Of a stretch of DNA of 64,000 bases, positions 27,339-37,205 are shown one piece after another; the stretch's first letter is position 1; each line of letters begins with the position of its first letter. A program made the position numbers and the translations under genes. The notes beneath the pieces are model-generated. The model ran no database searches. It worked only from the letters and a program-made list of their open reading frames with translations, and had not been told where the DNA came from. The stretch is from Alcanivorax sediminis (lineage in GTDB: Bacteria > Pseudomonadota > Gammaproteobacteria > Pseudomonadales > Alcanivoracaceae). The stretch covers positions 868,001 through 932,000 of the forward strand of contig NZ_WIRE01000001.1 in assembly GCF_009601165.1 (NCBI RefSeq), given 5' to 3'.

Positions 27339-27493
27339 GCTGCACGTAACATGCTTCACGCGGCACGCCCGCAGTGAAAGGTGAATGCAGCAGGAAGGAA
27401 AGAGGCCGCGCCCATGATTTGGGCGCGGCTTCTATGGCTCTGCTGGCGACAAACTTGCCGTCGCGTTGTTGCGTGAGGCGTGCTGCGTGAAGC
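27339..27493. repeat. Heptad-word element B (paired)
   Basis: The left arm has words of form GCNNCAC in phase at 27339-27366 (e.g. GCTGCAC, GCTTCAC); the right arm has the complement NTGNNGC at 27466-27493 (e.g. GTGAGGC, GTGCTGC). The pair fills the gap between two convergent stop codons, the right arm ending seven bases from the slmA stop. A GC-rich hairpin lies in the centre. Confidence 0.8.
27400..27433. terminator. Bidirectional terminator-like hairpin inside element B
   Basis: AGAGGCCGCGCCC (27401-27413) pairs with GGGCGCGGCTTCT (27421-27433) with a short loop, between convergent genes. The flanks lack long T runs. Confidence 0.6.
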
Positions 27494-27499
27494 GTCTCT

Positions 27500-28084
27500 T
27501 TACCTGAACAGGGTGGGGAGCAGCAGTTCCCACTGGGCGGGCCAGTCCTGACTGGGCTTTTGTTTGAAGCCGGAGCGGACGAATTGGGCGATGCGGCCTT
27601 CCACCACGGCCAGCAGCAGGTTGGCAGTAATGGTGGGGGTAGCAATGGTGCGCAGGCCCTCCTTCATTTCGGCCTCGCGGAGTACCTGTTTGACCTGGTT
27701 TTCGACCCGATCGTAGAACTGTTGGATGCGCTGATGCAGCCGTTCGTTCTCGCCGGTGAGGGCATCGCCTGTGAGCAGTCGTGTGATGCCCGGGTTGCGT
27801 TCGGTGAAGGCCAGCATCAGGGTGAGGATCTGCTCTACCTGAGTGGCGGCATTCCCTTCTTCCGTGATGCGATTGATGCGCGAGAAGATGGCATCTTCGA
27901 TAAAGCTGATCAGGCCTTCGAACATTTTCGCCTTGCTGGGAAAATGCCGGTACAGCGCCGCCTCGGAGACCCCCACTTCCCGTGCCAGCCCGGCGGTGGT
28001 GATCCGCCCCCCGGGGCCTGCTTCGAGCATGTGGGCGAGCGACTGCAGGATCTGCTCTTTACGCGACGGTTTTTTCTCGGTCAT
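27500..28084 (-). CDS. slmA: Nucleoid occlusion factor SlmA
   Basis: The 194-residue TetR-fold protein (MTEKKPSRKEQILQSLAHMLE, helix-turn-helix ITTAGLAREVGVSEAALYRHFPSKAKMFEGLI) matches SlmA, which binds chromosomal sites and blocks FtsZ ring assembly over the nucleoid. The C-terminal dimer domain contains LTLMLAFTERNPGITRLLTGDAL, conserved in SlmA. Start 28084 is chosen because an upstream in-frame Met at 28129 would translate heptad-repeat sequence. Neighbours rph, pyrE and argB fit the usual location. Confidence 0.92.
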   Translation of the reverse strand: MTEKKPSRKEQILQSLAHMLEAGPGGRITTAGLAREVGVSEAALYRHFPSKAKMFEGLISFIEDAIFSRINRITEEGNAATQVEQILTLMLAFTERNPGITRLLTGDALTGENERLHQRIQQFYDRVENQVKQVLREAEMKEGLRTIATPTITANLLLAVVEGRIAQFVRSGFKQKPSQDWPAQWELLLPTLFR

Positions 28085-28462
28085 GAAATGTCGTTCCCGT
28101 TTTTTTAAGCTGCAAGCGACAAGCTTCACGTGGTAGTGCGAGTGTGGCTAGAGGTATATCACATGCCATGCCCGCGCCCAACGATCCCGGGCCTGTTGCT
28201 GCGGTTTATTTTGCGTGCTGTAGCGGCTCTTTGCCTGTCATCAAGCGGCAATCCCCTTTGCCGCGAATAAAAGCTCCAAGCTGCAAGCCTCAAGCTACAA
28301 GGCGCGGGGCGGGTGTTTCATTTTTCCGCCGATCTGCCCGCGTCCGAACCTTTGTTCGCGGGCAGTGATCGTATCGAGCCGGGGTCCTTTTCCGCGTTGT
28401 AGCTTGAGGCTTGCAGCTGGTCGTTCCTCACAGCTGACAGCTCGTGGCTGGCAGCTGCTTTT
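28085..28462. other. slmA-argB gap filled by repeat element C
   Basis: This 378-base gap has no gene. It contains three heptad arms and a GC hairpin (CTGCCCGCG/CGCGGGCAG, about 28336-28366) between arms 2 and 3. Confidence 0.7.
28109..28459. repeat. Heptad-word element C (three arms)
   Basis: Arm 1 (28109-28129) and arm 2 (28273-28300) use words GCNNCAA, e.g. GCTGCAA and GCCTCAA. Arm 3 uses the complement TTGNNGC (28397-28417, e.g. TTGTAGC, TTGAGGC) and continues in the same 7-nt phase, with drifting words such as AGCTGAC and GGCTGGC, to 28459, three bases before the argB stop. Arms 2 and 3 share a perfect 20-base inverted match (28281-28300 and 28397-28416). Confidence 0.82.
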
Positions 28463-29535
<1,073 letters not shown>

Positions 29536-29554
29536 TGATGTTCGCAATTCTACC

Positions 29555-31954
29555 TCAAAACGGAACCTTTAGGCTCTCGTCCACCGCCTTGAGCTGGTTG
29601 CGGAACAGGGTCTTCATGCGCTGTAGCGCTTCCTCGTCACGGCCTTCGAACCGGGCCACCAGGGAGGCGGTGGTGTTTGAGGCGCGGATCAGTCCCCAGC
29701 CATCCGGGTAGTCCACCCGCAGGCCATCGATGGTGGTGGGGCGGCCGCCGGTGAATTGCTCGGCTCGAGCGCTGAGTGCATCCACCAGATTGAATTTTTT
29801 CTCTTCATCCACATCGATGTACAACGCGGGTGTGGTGAGACCGGTTTTCAATTCGTTGAACACCTCGCTGGCGGGGTCGTCCAGCAGGGACAGGATTTCC
29901 AGAAGGCGAGCGCCAGCGTAGATGCCGTCGTCACAACCAAACCAGCGATCCGCGAAGAAAATGTGGCCACTGATTTCGCCGGCCAGGGGCGCACCGGTTT
30001 CTTTCATCTTGGCCTTGATCAGCGAGTGGCCGGTCTTGTACATCAGTGGCCGCCCGCCGCTTTTGCGGATCACGGCTGGCAGGGCGCGGGTACATTTCAC
30101 GTCGAACAGAATATCGGCGCCGGGAGAGCGACTCAGCACGTCGCGGGCAAACAGCATCATCAGCCGGTCTGGCCAGATAATTTCGCCGCGATTGGTGACC
30201 ACCGCCACGCGGTCGCCGTCGCCATCGAAAGCGAGACCAAGATCCAGCTTCTCGGTGTCCACCAGGCGAATCAGGTCTGCCAGGTTATCCGGGTTGCCAG
30301 GGTCGGGTGCGTGGTTAGGGAAGTTGCCGTCGATCTCGGTGTACAGGGCGGACACTTCGCAGCCCAGTTGAGTGAAGAGCTTGGGTGCCAGTTCGCCGCT
30401 GGCACCGTTGCCGCAGTCGATGCCGATCTTCAGAGGCCTGGCCAATACGATGTCGTTGACCATGTCGCTCAGGTAACGCTCGGAGATATCCAGTTCCTGT
30501 TCGCGGCCCTGGCCTTCATTGAAGTCGCGCCTGGCGATGCGGGTCTTGATGTTCTGGATGCGATCGCCATGGAGGGTGTCACCATTGATGACGATCTTCA
30601 TGCCGTTGTGGGTGGGCGGGTTATGGCTGCCGGTGACCATGACGCCGCTGCGGGTTTCCAGTACTTCGGTGGCGTAATACAGCAGCGGACTGGGCACCAG
30701 ACCCAGGTTGATCACATCGCGGCCTGACTCGGTCAGACCCTTGATCAGGGAGCGGGTCAGCTCGGGACTGGAGAGGCGTCCGTCGCGGGCCACAATAACG
30801 GTTTGCTGGCCGGCCTCACTGGCTTCGGTGCCGATGGCGCGGCCGAGCAGGTAGGCCCCTTGGGCAGTCAGGGTCACCCCGGCTACGCCGCGTATATCGT
30901 AGGCGCGAAAGATCTCAGCCGGGAGGCTTTCGCCCTTGCTGTTGTCGACCAGCAAAATACCATCGTCGTCATTGTCTTCCACCACCATGGCGTCACTGGT
31001 CTGGGCTTTGCTGGTGGTGACGGTGGTGGTGCTGCGTAGCTTGTCAGCGGTCTTGGCCTGGGCGTCGGTGACAGAACAGAAAAAACCAAAATGGAAGCGG
31101 TTGCGGGCGGTGACACCGGGCTGGCGGGCCAGCTCTTCGCTGTAGCGAATCAGCTCAGCGGCATCCTGGCGCAGAGACCGCACCAGGAGCCGGTTAACCA
31201 GCACGGTGGCAATCAACAGGGCGGCCAGTGACAGGCCCAGAGCGCCACCGGCCAGTAGAGTCAGGTTGCTGGTCGGGGCAGGCAAGGTAAAGCTTGCGGA
31301 TACGGCACCCGCGGAGGCCGTGGCGGAGGCGCCATTGGCTTGCTGGCTATTGCTGAAGATAACGGTGCCACCATGTTTGATGGTGACCTGAGTGCCCGCA
31401 GGAATGCTGGCCTGGATCAGTGTGCTCAGCGAGGCCAGGGAGCGGGTCAGCAGCAGGATGCCGGTGTTGTTTTTGGAGGGCTGGGCGATGACCAGTTCCG
31501 GTGGGGTGCCGGCTATCATCACCGGTGCCGGTTGCTGGCCCAGGCGGATCTGCTTGATCAGCTCCTGTGCGGTGTAGCTCAGGGCGTCGGTATTGCTGTT
31601 GCGTCCGGGCAAAAGGGTCAGCGTGGCATCAGACAGCCACAGATGCGCAGAGGCATTGAAACTGGCCACGTTGCCGCTACTGAGTGCGGCCTCCACGTCC
31701 GGGCGCTCGCCGAGTAGGGACAGTTGCTGGCGGGTGTCGCTCAGATAGCTATTCACCTGCTGGGCCAGAGCGCCGGCCACCATGGTGGCCTGGTTCTGCT
31801 GTTGCTGCTGCAGCTCGGTGCTGTTCAGCCAGGTATAGAGGGTGGCAACGCTACCGATCACCGCCAGCATGCCGGTGAGCATCAAGGGAAGCAGTTGTTT
31901 CATGGCGGTGGCCGAGAGCTTCTCGGTGGCGCCTGCGTTGACCTTTTTCCCCAT
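29555..31954 (-). CDS. algC: Membrane-anchored phosphomannomutase/phosphoglucomutase AlgC
   Basis: The 799-residue protein is a fusion. The first ~340 residues hold two membrane helices (about residues 20-45 and 225-250, LLAGGALGLSLAALLIATVLVN) around a periplasmic-type domain. The rest is a complete PMM/PGM enzyme: substrate start FRAYDIRGVAG, catalytic Ser loop GVMVTGSHNPPTHNG, metal loop LAFDGDGDR and sugar-binding GEISGHIFF. It makes mannose-1-P and glucose-1-P for surface polysaccharides. Long N-terminally extended forms are known in gammaproteobacteria. The start is supported by GGAGGGGG upstream, and dut precedes it. Confidence 0.92.
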   Translation of the reverse strand: MGKKVNAGATEKLSATAMKQLLPLMLTGMLAVIGSVATLYTWLNSTELQQQQQNQATMVAGALAQQVNSYLSDTRQQLSLLGERPDVEAALSSGNVASFNASAHLWLSDATLTLLPGRNSNTDALSYTAQELIKQIRLGQQPAPVMIAGTPPELVIAQPSKNNTGILLLTRSLASLSTLIQASIPAGTQVTIKHGGTVIFSNSQQANGASATASAGAVSASFTLPAPTSNLTLLAGGALGLSLAALLIATVLVNRLLVRSLRQDAAELIRYSEELARQPGVTARNRFHFGFFCSVTDAQAKTADKLRSTTTVTTSKAQTSDAMVVEDNDDDGILLVDNSKGESLPAEIFRAYDIRGVAGVTLTAQGAYLLGRAIGTEASEAGQQTVIVARDGRLSSPELTRSLIKGLTESGRDVINLGLVPSPLLYYATEVLETRSGVMVTGSHNPPTHNGMKIVINGDTLHGDRIQNIKTRIARRDFNEGQGREQELDISERYLSDMVNDIVLARPLKIGIDCGNGASGELAPKLFTQLGCEVSALYTEIDGNFPNHAPDPGNPDNLADLIRLVDTEKLDLGLAFDGDGDRVAVVTNRGEIIWPDRLMMLFARDVLSRSPGADILFDVKCTRALPAVIRKSGGRPLMYKTGHSLIKAKMKETGAPLAGEISGHIFFADRWFGCDDGIYAGARLLEILSLLDDPASEVFNELKTGLTTPALYIDVDEEKKFNLVDALSARAEQFTGGRPTTIDGLRVDYPDGWGLIRASNTTASLVARFEGRDEEALQRMKTLFRNQLKAVDESLKVPF

Positions 31955-31987
31955 ATCCCCCTCCGAAAGCTGCTATTGGTATCTGTT

Positions 31988-32440
31988 TTATTGTCGACCG
32001 CTGTGCCCGAACCCGCCGCTGCCACGCTCGGTACCAGTGAAAGTATCCACCTGTTCCAGCTGTACTTGCATGACCGGCACAATCACCAGCTGGGCGATAC
32101 GCTCACCGGGTTCGATAGTGAAAGGCTGCTGTCCACGATTCCAGCAGGACACCATCAGTTCGCCCTGGTAGTCGGAATCGATCAGGCCAACCAGGTTGCC
32201 GAGTACGATGCCGTGTTTATGGCCGAGGCCGGAGCGTGGCAGGATCATGCCGGCATAGCCCGGGTCGCTGATATAGATGGCCATGCCGGTGGGCAGCAGC
32301 TGGGTGTCGCCCGGTGCCAGCGTCAGCGGTTCCTTGACCATGGCACGCAGGTCAAGACCGGCAGAGCCTTCGGTGGCGTAATGAGGCAGCGGGATGTTAT
32401 CCCCCAGACGGGGATCAAGTACGCGGTACTGCAGTTTCAT
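31988..32440 (-). CDS. dut: dUTP diphosphatase
   Basis: The 150-residue trimeric dUTPase shows all five motifs: [42 protein letters not shown] and the C-terminal [10 protein letters not shown] arm. It hydrolyses dUTP, lowering uracil incorporation and feeding dTMP synthesis. The start follows AGGAA. It lies between coaBC and algC as in Pseudomonas. Confidence 0.96.
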   Translation of the reverse strand: MKLQYRVLDPRLGDNIPLPHYATEGSAGLDLRAMVKEPLTLAPGDTQLLPTGMAIYISDPGYAGMILPRSGLGHKHGIVLGNLVGLIDSDYQGELMVSCWNRGQQPFTIEPGERIAQLVIVPVMQVQLEQVDTFTGTERGSGGFGHSGRQ

Positions 32441-32456
32441 GGATCAGTTCCTGATT

Positions 32457-32621
32457 GCCGGACGCTCGACGCTTGAAGCCTGACGCAAAAAACGACGCTT
32501 GCCCGAACGGTTATGGGGTTGTGTCACCGGCTTTGCAGTTGCAACCCACTATTAAATACGAAGTGCCGGATTCCAGAGACTCTATGTTTTGGCGTAAGGC
32601 ATCCGGCGTCCGGCATCTAGC
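32457..32621. repeat. Heptad-word element E (paired)
   Basis: Left words fit GCNNGAM (32457-32484, e.g. GCCGGAC, GCTCGAC); right words fit RTNNRGC (32594-32621, e.g. GTCCGGC, ATCCGGC). The left arm begins 17 bases upstream of the dut start and the right arm ends at the coaBC stop, so the element is nearly the whole gap. Confidence 0.78.
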
Positions 32622-32622
32622 A

Positions 32623-33822
32623 TCAATCCTTATACCTGATCGCGATCAACTCGATCAGCTGTTTGGCGATTTGTGCCTTTGAGGCCAGCGGCAGCACTTT
32701 GTGGCCGCCGGGCCAGATCACGGTGAGGGCATTGTTGTCGCTGTTGAAGCCCACATTGCTGCCAGACACGTCGTTGGTGGCGATCATGTCCAGTTTCTTG
32801 TTGACCAGCTTGCCCTGGGCGTAGGCCATCACGTCCTGGGTTTCGGCGGCGAAACCCACGGTGAAGGGACGTTTGTCGTGTTCGGCCACGGAGGCCACGA
32901 TGTCCGGATTTTTGACCAGAGTGAGGTGAATTTCCTCGGTGGATTTCTTGATCTTGTGATCGGCGGTGACGGTGGGGCGATAGTCCGCCACGGCGGCGGT
33001 GGCGATAAATACATCGCACCCTTCCGCGACCACCTCCATGCACGCCTCGAACATATCCACGGCGCGAGTCACATCAATCCGGGTTACCCGGTTGGGGGTG
33101 GGAAGATTGACCGGACCGGCAATCAGGGTGACGCGGGCTCCGGCTTCCGCGGCCGCTTCTGCCAGGGCGAAGCCCATCTTGCCGGAGCTTTTGTTGGTGA
33201 TGTAACGCACCGGGTCAATGGCTTCCCGGGTGGGGCCGGCGGTGATCACCACGTGCTTGCCCGTGAGTAGCTCGTAATCAAAGACATCGGCGGCCTGCTC
33301 GATGATTTCCATCGGTTCCAGCATGCGTCCGGCGCCCACGTCACCACAGGCCTGGCTGCCGGTGCCTGGACCGAACACGTGGACCCCTTTTTCCTGCAGC
33401 ATGAGCAGGTTTTGCTGGGTGCTCTTGTCCGCCCACATCTGCTGGTTCATGGCCGGTGCAATAGCAATGGGGGCGCCGGTGGCGAGACACAGGGTGTTGA
33501 GCAGGTCATTACCATGGCCGTGGGCCAGGCGGGCCATAAAGTTGGCCGAGGCGGGGGCGATCAGCACCAGGTCAGCCCAGCGTGCCAGCTCAATGTGCCC
33601 CATGGCGGCTTCGGCGGCCGGGTCCAGCAAGGTGGTGTGCACCGGGTTGCCTGACAGAGCCTGCATGGTCAGCGGGGTTATGAATTCGCAGGCGCCCTGG
33701 GTCATGACGACCCGAACCTGTGCACCAGCGTCCTGCAGGCGGCGCACCAGATCCGCCGCCTTGTAGGCAGCAATGCCGCCGGTGACGCCCAGCAGGATGC
33801 GTTTGTTAACCAGTCGTTGCAT
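32623..33822 (-). CDS. coaBC: Bifunctional phosphopantothenoylcysteine decarboxylase/synthetase
   Basis: The 399-residue protein begins [29 protein letters not shown] (flavin-binding CoaC half), has the decarboxylase PAMNQQMW motif near residue 125, and a CoaB half with [28 protein letters not shown] and a [12 protein letters not shown] region. It performs two steps of coenzyme A synthesis. The start at 33822 matches the family; the longer upstream frame would translate heptad sequence. Confidence 0.95.
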   Translation of the reverse strand: MQRLVNKRILLGVTGGIAAYKAADLVRRLQDAGAQVRVVMTQGACEFITPLTMQALSGNPVHTTLLDPAAEAAMGHIELARWADLVLIAPASANFMARLAHGHGNDLLNTLCLATGAPIAIAPAMNQQMWADKSTQQNLLMLQEKGVHVFGPGTGSQACGDVGAGRMLEPMEIIEQAADVFDYELLTGKHVVITAGPTREAIDPVRYITNKSSGKMGFALAEAAAEAGARVTLIAGPVNLPTPNRVTRIDVTRAVDMFEACMEVVAEGCDVFIATAAVADYRPTVTADHKIKKSTEEIHLTLVKNPDIVASVAEHDKRPFTVGFAAETQDVMAYAQGKLVNKKLDMIATNDVSGSNVGFNSDNNALTVIWPGGHKVLPLASKAQIAKQLIELIAIRYKD

Positions 33823-33930
33823 GCGAAAACCCTTATATGGCTGACGGCAATCATGGCGAATGTCTACTGCCAGTGCTGCCCCAGAACTGCTACTAATTTC
33901 TGGCGCATAGGGTAGCACTGTAAAGACGAC

Positions 33931-34451
33931 GCTACACGCTGCATGCAACAAGCAACACGCAGCCCCATCGTTGTGTTGAGGTTTGGGTGGAAAATTGGCG
34001 TCTCATGGGCTTGTGATGCAGGTGAAAGGACGAGCTTGCTGCAAGGAGGTAAAGAGTTTGGCGCGACGTTATCAGAATTTGAGAGTCTGGCAGGCGGCGA
34101 TGGAGATGGCAGAGGCTGCGTATGGTGTGGTGACACATTTTCCGGATTCGGAGCGGTTTGGGTTGGTTCAGCAGATGCAGCGCTCGGCCTTGAGTGTACC
34201 GTCCAATATTGCGGAAGGTTACGGACGGGGAGGTGATGTGGAGTTCAGGCGCTTTCTGCGTATCGCGCGAGGGTCGTTGTTTGAGCTGGAAACCCAGCTC
34301 ATTGTTGCCGAGCGACTGGGGTATGGCTCCAGAGCTGACCTGGAGCCATTGATCGAGAAAGTATTTGCCTTGCTCTCCGGTATGCTTCGCAAGCTGGAGG
34401 GTGCGTAAGCGCTGCTGTTTAGCGTGTTGCGTGCAGCGTGATGCATGTTGC
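33931..34451. repeat. Heptad-word element A enclosing a four-helix-bundle gene
   Basis: The left arm has five words at 33931-33965 fitting GCNNCAM (e.g. GCTACAC, GCTGCAT). The right arm has the complement RTGNNGC at 34424-34451 (e.g. GTGTTGC, GTGCAGC), with a drifted word before it, starting a few bases after the stop of the enclosed gene. At ~520 bp it is the longest element of the family here and the only one with a coding sequence. Confidence 0.8.
34058..34408 (+). CDS. Four-helix-bundle protein (S23/Avd-like family)
   Basis: The 116-residue protein (MARRYQNLRVWQAAMEMAEAAYGVVTHFP, then QMQRSALSVPSNIAEGYGRG, then FRRFLRIARGSLFELETQLIVAERLGY) has the pattern of the four-helix-bundle family first named S23, which includes Avd of diversity-generating retroelements. 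Start TTG 34058 is chosen for the strong AAGGAGGT seven bases before it; the upstream frame extends to 33983 without a ribosome site. It lies wholly between the inverted heptad arms of element A, in a gap of the conserved coaBC-radC region. No reverse transcriptase or 23S rRNA is nearby. Function unknown; the family tends to bind nucleic acids. Confidence 0.75.
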   Translation: MARRYQNLRVWQAAMEMAEAAYGVVTHFPDSERFGLVQQMQRSALSVPSNIAEGYGRGGDVEFRRFLRIARGSLFELETQLIVAERLGYGSRADLEPLIEKVFALLSGMLRKLEGA

Positions 34452-34487
34452 GAACCACTGGTGCTTTTCAATGGTCTCGCCCCCAAA

Positions 34488-35279
34488 TCAGCGACTTGCC
34501 GTCTGACTCTGCATCAAACGCTGATACTGATGCGTGATGTCGTCCATCTTGGCCAGGATGGAATCGGTGGTGACGGAGATGACCGTGGGGACGTAGCGGC
34601 CGCTGTCTTCCAGTTCGAAGCCGGTGCGGGAGAAGTCCCACTGGTTGCGTACCCGTTGCAGGGCATCGTGCAGTGCCTGGGTGTTGTTGGGGTAGTGCTC
34701 CAGCTCGGCGAGAGACTGGTCGAACAGGGTGATGGCCTCTTCATATTCCTCGTTGAGCCAGTCGCTGCGAATGCGCCAAGCGCGGGCCACGTAAATCTTG
34801 GCGATCTTCTGGGACAGCATGCGCTGGCGGCCAGACAGGTTGACCAGTCGTGCGCTGTCGATGCCAGCGTATTTTTCAATGGCCTTGACCACATCATCGC
34901 AGGCCTTGAGGAGCGTCAGGTTGTCCTTCATCAGGCTGCTGGTGCCGGCCTTGCTGGGCGCGCTGATGATACGCAAGCGGTGTGGTAGCCAGAGGGATTC
35001 GACGGTATCCAGCTGGCGGCTGATCGCGTCGGTGGGGCTGTAGTCGCGAAGTTGGAGTAGTTGCTCCTCGAACAGGCCCACGGCTTCGTCCAGCTGGCGT
35101 TGCGCCTTGTCGGCCTGGATGCCGGCACCGATCAGCAGGTAGTTCTTCATCATGCGCTGGGTGAGCATGCGTTGGCGGCCGGAGACGTTCACCGCTTCGG
35201 CATCTTCCATGGCCAGAGAGGGAATGGGGGTCATCATGCCGACAATCAGTACGGCGATAAGCAGGATTTGGCGAGTCAT
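34488..35279 (-). CDS. Exported protein with two PilJ/NarX-type sensor repeats
   Basis: The 263-residue product has a signal peptide (MTRQILLIAVLIVGMMTPIPSLAM) and two copies of the type IV pili methyl-accepting/NarX-like sensor motif: VNVSGRQRMLTQRMMKNYLLIG near residue 30 and VNLSGRQRMLSQKIAKIYVAR near residue 147. It has no signalling domain or second membrane helix, so it is probably a free periplasmic ligand-binding protein. Partners are unknown. It is divergent from radC. Confidence 0.72.
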   Translation of the reverse strand: MTRQILLIAVLIVGMMTPIPSLAMEDAEAVNVSGRQRMLTQRMMKNYLLIGAGIQADKAQRQLDEAVGLFEEQLLQLRDYSPTDAISRQLDTVESLWLPHRLRIISAPSKAGTSSLMKDNLTLLKACDDVVKAIEKYAGIDSARLVNLSGRQRMLSQKIAKIYVARAWRIRSDWLNEEYEEAITLFDQSLAELEHYPNNTQALHDALQRVRNQWDFSRTGFELEDSGRYVPTVISVTTDSILAKMDDITHQYQRLMQSQTASR

Positions 35280-35470
35280 GTTTTTATCCCGATAGGACAG
35301 TCAGTGAAAACGTTCAGGTGACTGGCAGCAAGGACTGGGCCAGCAGGGCTTGGCAATAAAAACAACGGCTTACAAGGGGGTGTGATGACTGATGTACCGA
35401 TATGGCGCTTTTTTCATGCCCGCGTCTGGTGCGATGCGCGGTAAAGGAACAGGAAAGGACAGGGATCGTT

Positions 35471-36145
35471 ATGGCAATAACAGACTGGCCCACGGATGAG
35501 CGGCCACGGGAAAAATTGCTGGCCAGGGGGGCGGAAGCACTCAGTGATGCAGAGTTGCTGGCGATTTTTCTGCGCACAGGGCAGCAAGGGATGACGGCGG
35601 TAGACTTGGCCCGCAAGCAGTTAACGGCCGGAGGTGGCCTGCGATCCCTGCTGGACAGCAGCCCGGAGGTGATGGCGCGTTTGCCGGGAATGGGGACGGC
35701 CCGGCGCGCCCTGTTATTGGCGGCGCTGGAGTTGGGCCGGCGTTACCTGGCTGCGCCGCTGGAACGAGGGTTGCCACTGGACAACCCGGACAAGGCTGGG
35801 CAATTGCTTACCGCGCGCCTGCGTGGGCTGCCCTATGAGGTATTTGCCTGTCTGTTTCTGGATAACAAGCACCGGCTGATTGCCTACGAGCAGCTGTTTC
35901 AGGGCACCATCGATGCGGCAGCCGTTTACCCCCGGGAGGTGTTGCGGCGGGCAATGGAGCACAATGCGGCGGCGGTGATCCTGGCTCACAATCATCCCTC
36001 CGGGGTGGCCGAGCCAAGCCGGTCGGACCACGCCATTACACGGCGGCTGGTAGAGGCGCTGGGGCTGGTGGATATTCGTGTGCTGGACCATTTAGTGATT
36101 GGTGATGGAGGCTGGGTATCACTGGCGGCACGAGGTGCGCTGTGA
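35471..36145 (+). CDS. radC: RadC family (MPN/JAMM) protein
   Basis: The 224-residue protein ([37 protein letters not shown]) carries a helix-hairpin-helix region ([25 protein letters not shown]) and the JAMM metal motif [21 protein letters not shown]. The exact biochemical role of RadC is unsettled despite the DNA-repair name. Start 35471 follows GGACAGGGA; the frame opens earlier at 35402 without support. The position between coaBC and rpmB is conserved. Confidence 0.93.
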   Translation: MAITDWPTDERPREKLLARGAEALSDAELLAIFLRTGQQGMTAVDLARKQLTAGGGLRSLLDSSPEVMARLPGMGTARRALLLAALELGRRYLAAPLERGLPLDNPDKAGQLLTARLRGLPYEVFACLFLDNKHRLIAYEQLFQGTIDAAAVYPREVLRRAMEHNAAAVILAHNHPSGVAEPSRSDHAITRRLVEALGLVDIRVLDHLVIGDGGWVSLAARGAL

Positions 36146-36330
36146 GGGGGGATTCCTTTGGTAAGCCCAATATTCCACAGGTTTCGTTCTTGTCGGCATA
36201 AGGCGTGTATAGTGTCGCGGATCCGGGTTGCTGGATGAGCTGTGCCGCGAGAGTCAGCCCGGTGCCTGAATTTATTTCTGCGCTAAGCCCTTGAATGTTG
36301 GTTGACGGGGCTTTCTATTCACGAATTCGC

Positions 36331-36359
36331 TTGAATCTTGAACGGTGGGCTGGTATAAA
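36331..36359 (+). promoter_or_regulatory. Sigma-70 promoter of rpmB-rpmG
   Basis: TTGAAT (36331-36336) and TATAAA (36354-36359) are separated by exactly 17 bases and lie about 55 bases before the rpmB start. Confidence 0.8.
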
Positions 36360-36415
36360 ACGCGCCTTTTCCGGGGCTCTAACTTCCCCCGCAAGAAGAA
36401 TTACGGAGCAAGACA

Positions 36416-36652
36416 ATGTCCAAAGTTTGCCAGGTTACCGGTAAGCGCCCTGTAACGGGCAACAATATTTCGCATTCGCACATCAAGACGAAGCGTCGTT
36501 TTGAGCCGAATCTGCACCACCATCGTTTCTGGGTTGAGTCCGAGAAGCGTTTTGTTCGCCTGCGCGTCAGCTCCAAGGGCATGCGCATTATCGACAAGAA
36601 AGGTATTGATACCGTTCTGGCCGATATCCGTTCCCGCGGCGAACGCGTTTAA
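36416..36652 (+). CDS. rpmB: Ribosomal protein bL28
   Basis: The 78-residue protein [49 protein letters not shown] is a clear bL28. It is followed after 22 bases by rpmG, the usual pair, behind a strong promoter. It contains a single Cys, so no zinc ribbon. Confidence 0.98.
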   Translation: MSKVCQVTGKRPVTGNNISHSHIKTKRRFEPNLHHHRFWVESEKRFVRLRVSSKGMRIIDKKGIDTVLADIRSRGERV

Positions 36653-36674
36653 GACAGAATTAAGGAGTTAACCC

Positions 36675-36842
36675 ATGGCTGGTCCGATTCGTGAAAAGAT
36701 CCGTCTGGTGTCCTCTGCTGGCACTGGTCACTTCTACACCACGACCAAGAACAAGCGTCTCCATCCTGAAAAGATGGAAACCAAGAAGTACGATCCGGTT
36801 GTGCGCAAGCACGTTGCCTACAAGGAAGCCAAGATTAAGTAA
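36675..36842 (+). CDS. rpmG: Ribosomal protein bL33
   Basis: A 55-residue frame translated by hand reads [20 protein letters not shown], then [20 protein letters not shown] and ends VAYKEAKIK. It is a zinc-free (C-minus) bL33, lacking the Cys pairs of the zinc form. Ribosome site AAGGAG lies ten bases upstream. Confidence 0.97.
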   Translation: MAGPIREKIRLVSSAGTGHFYTTTKNKRLHPEKMETKKYDPVVRKHVAYKEAKIK

Positions 36843-36878
36843 CCCTTGATCTGGCTGCCTGGCAATACGGACTGAAAG

Positions 36879-36902
36879 AACCCGGCTCTGCCGGGTTTTT
36901 TT
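36879..36902 (+). terminator. Rho-independent terminator of rpmB-rpmG
   Basis: AACCCGGC and GCCGGGTT form a tight hairpin with loop TCT, followed by a run of seven or more T. Confidence 0.92.
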
Positions 36903-37205
36903 GTGCCTGTTTGGCAGGATTTGCCATTAATTCAATTTTGCGCACATAACATAATTATGCCCCCTTGTCGTTGTGATGTTTATCACAAAAATGCATACTT
37001 CGCCGTTTGTCGTGGTTATAAGGCCGGTGAGAGGCTGTTCACGCGTATTTATGGGACGGCAGTGTTAGCGTTTACCGTGTGAGAAGGTTGGTTTACAGAA
37101 TGCATACGCAGCGTTGGTTGAGCCCCTTTCCGCAGATGCCTAGCATATAAAACGGCTTCATATGCTGCTTTGGCATGCATACAAGGATGTCGATGGAGAC
37201 TAATC
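36903..37205. other. Regulatory gap upstream of the Tad pilus operon
   Basis: The gap has no gene. It contains a short palindrome TGGCA-N5-TGCCA (about 36911-36925), the CRP-type site at 36972-36987 and an AT-rich stretch around 36925-36960. The flp ribosome site (GGAGAC) is at its end. Confidence 0.6.
36972..36987 (+). promoter_or_regulatory. Perfect CRP/Vfr-type palindrome upstream of flp
   Basis: TGTGATGTTTATCACA has both TGTGA and TCACA half-sites with the consensus 6-base spacer. It lies 219 bases before flp in the only sizeable gap upstream of the Tad genes, suggesting cAMP-dependent control. Confidence 0.65.

Noticed and set aside
27339..27493. Heptad arms as simple long-stem terminators
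   Set aside because: Arms are 65-470 bases apart, occur at divergent promoters as well as convergent ends, and the real terminator-like hairpin in B is a separate GC stem in the core.
33931..34451. Complete diversity-generating retroelement around the Avd-like gene
   Set aside because: No reverse transcriptase, template repeat or variable-repeat target gene was found nearby; only the four-helix-bundle protein resembles Avd.
36905..36926. Sigma-54 promoter (TGGCAGGATTTGC) upstream of flp
   Set aside because: The GG-to-GC spacing is eight bases instead of ten; the match is explained by a simple TGGCA/TGCCA palindrome.
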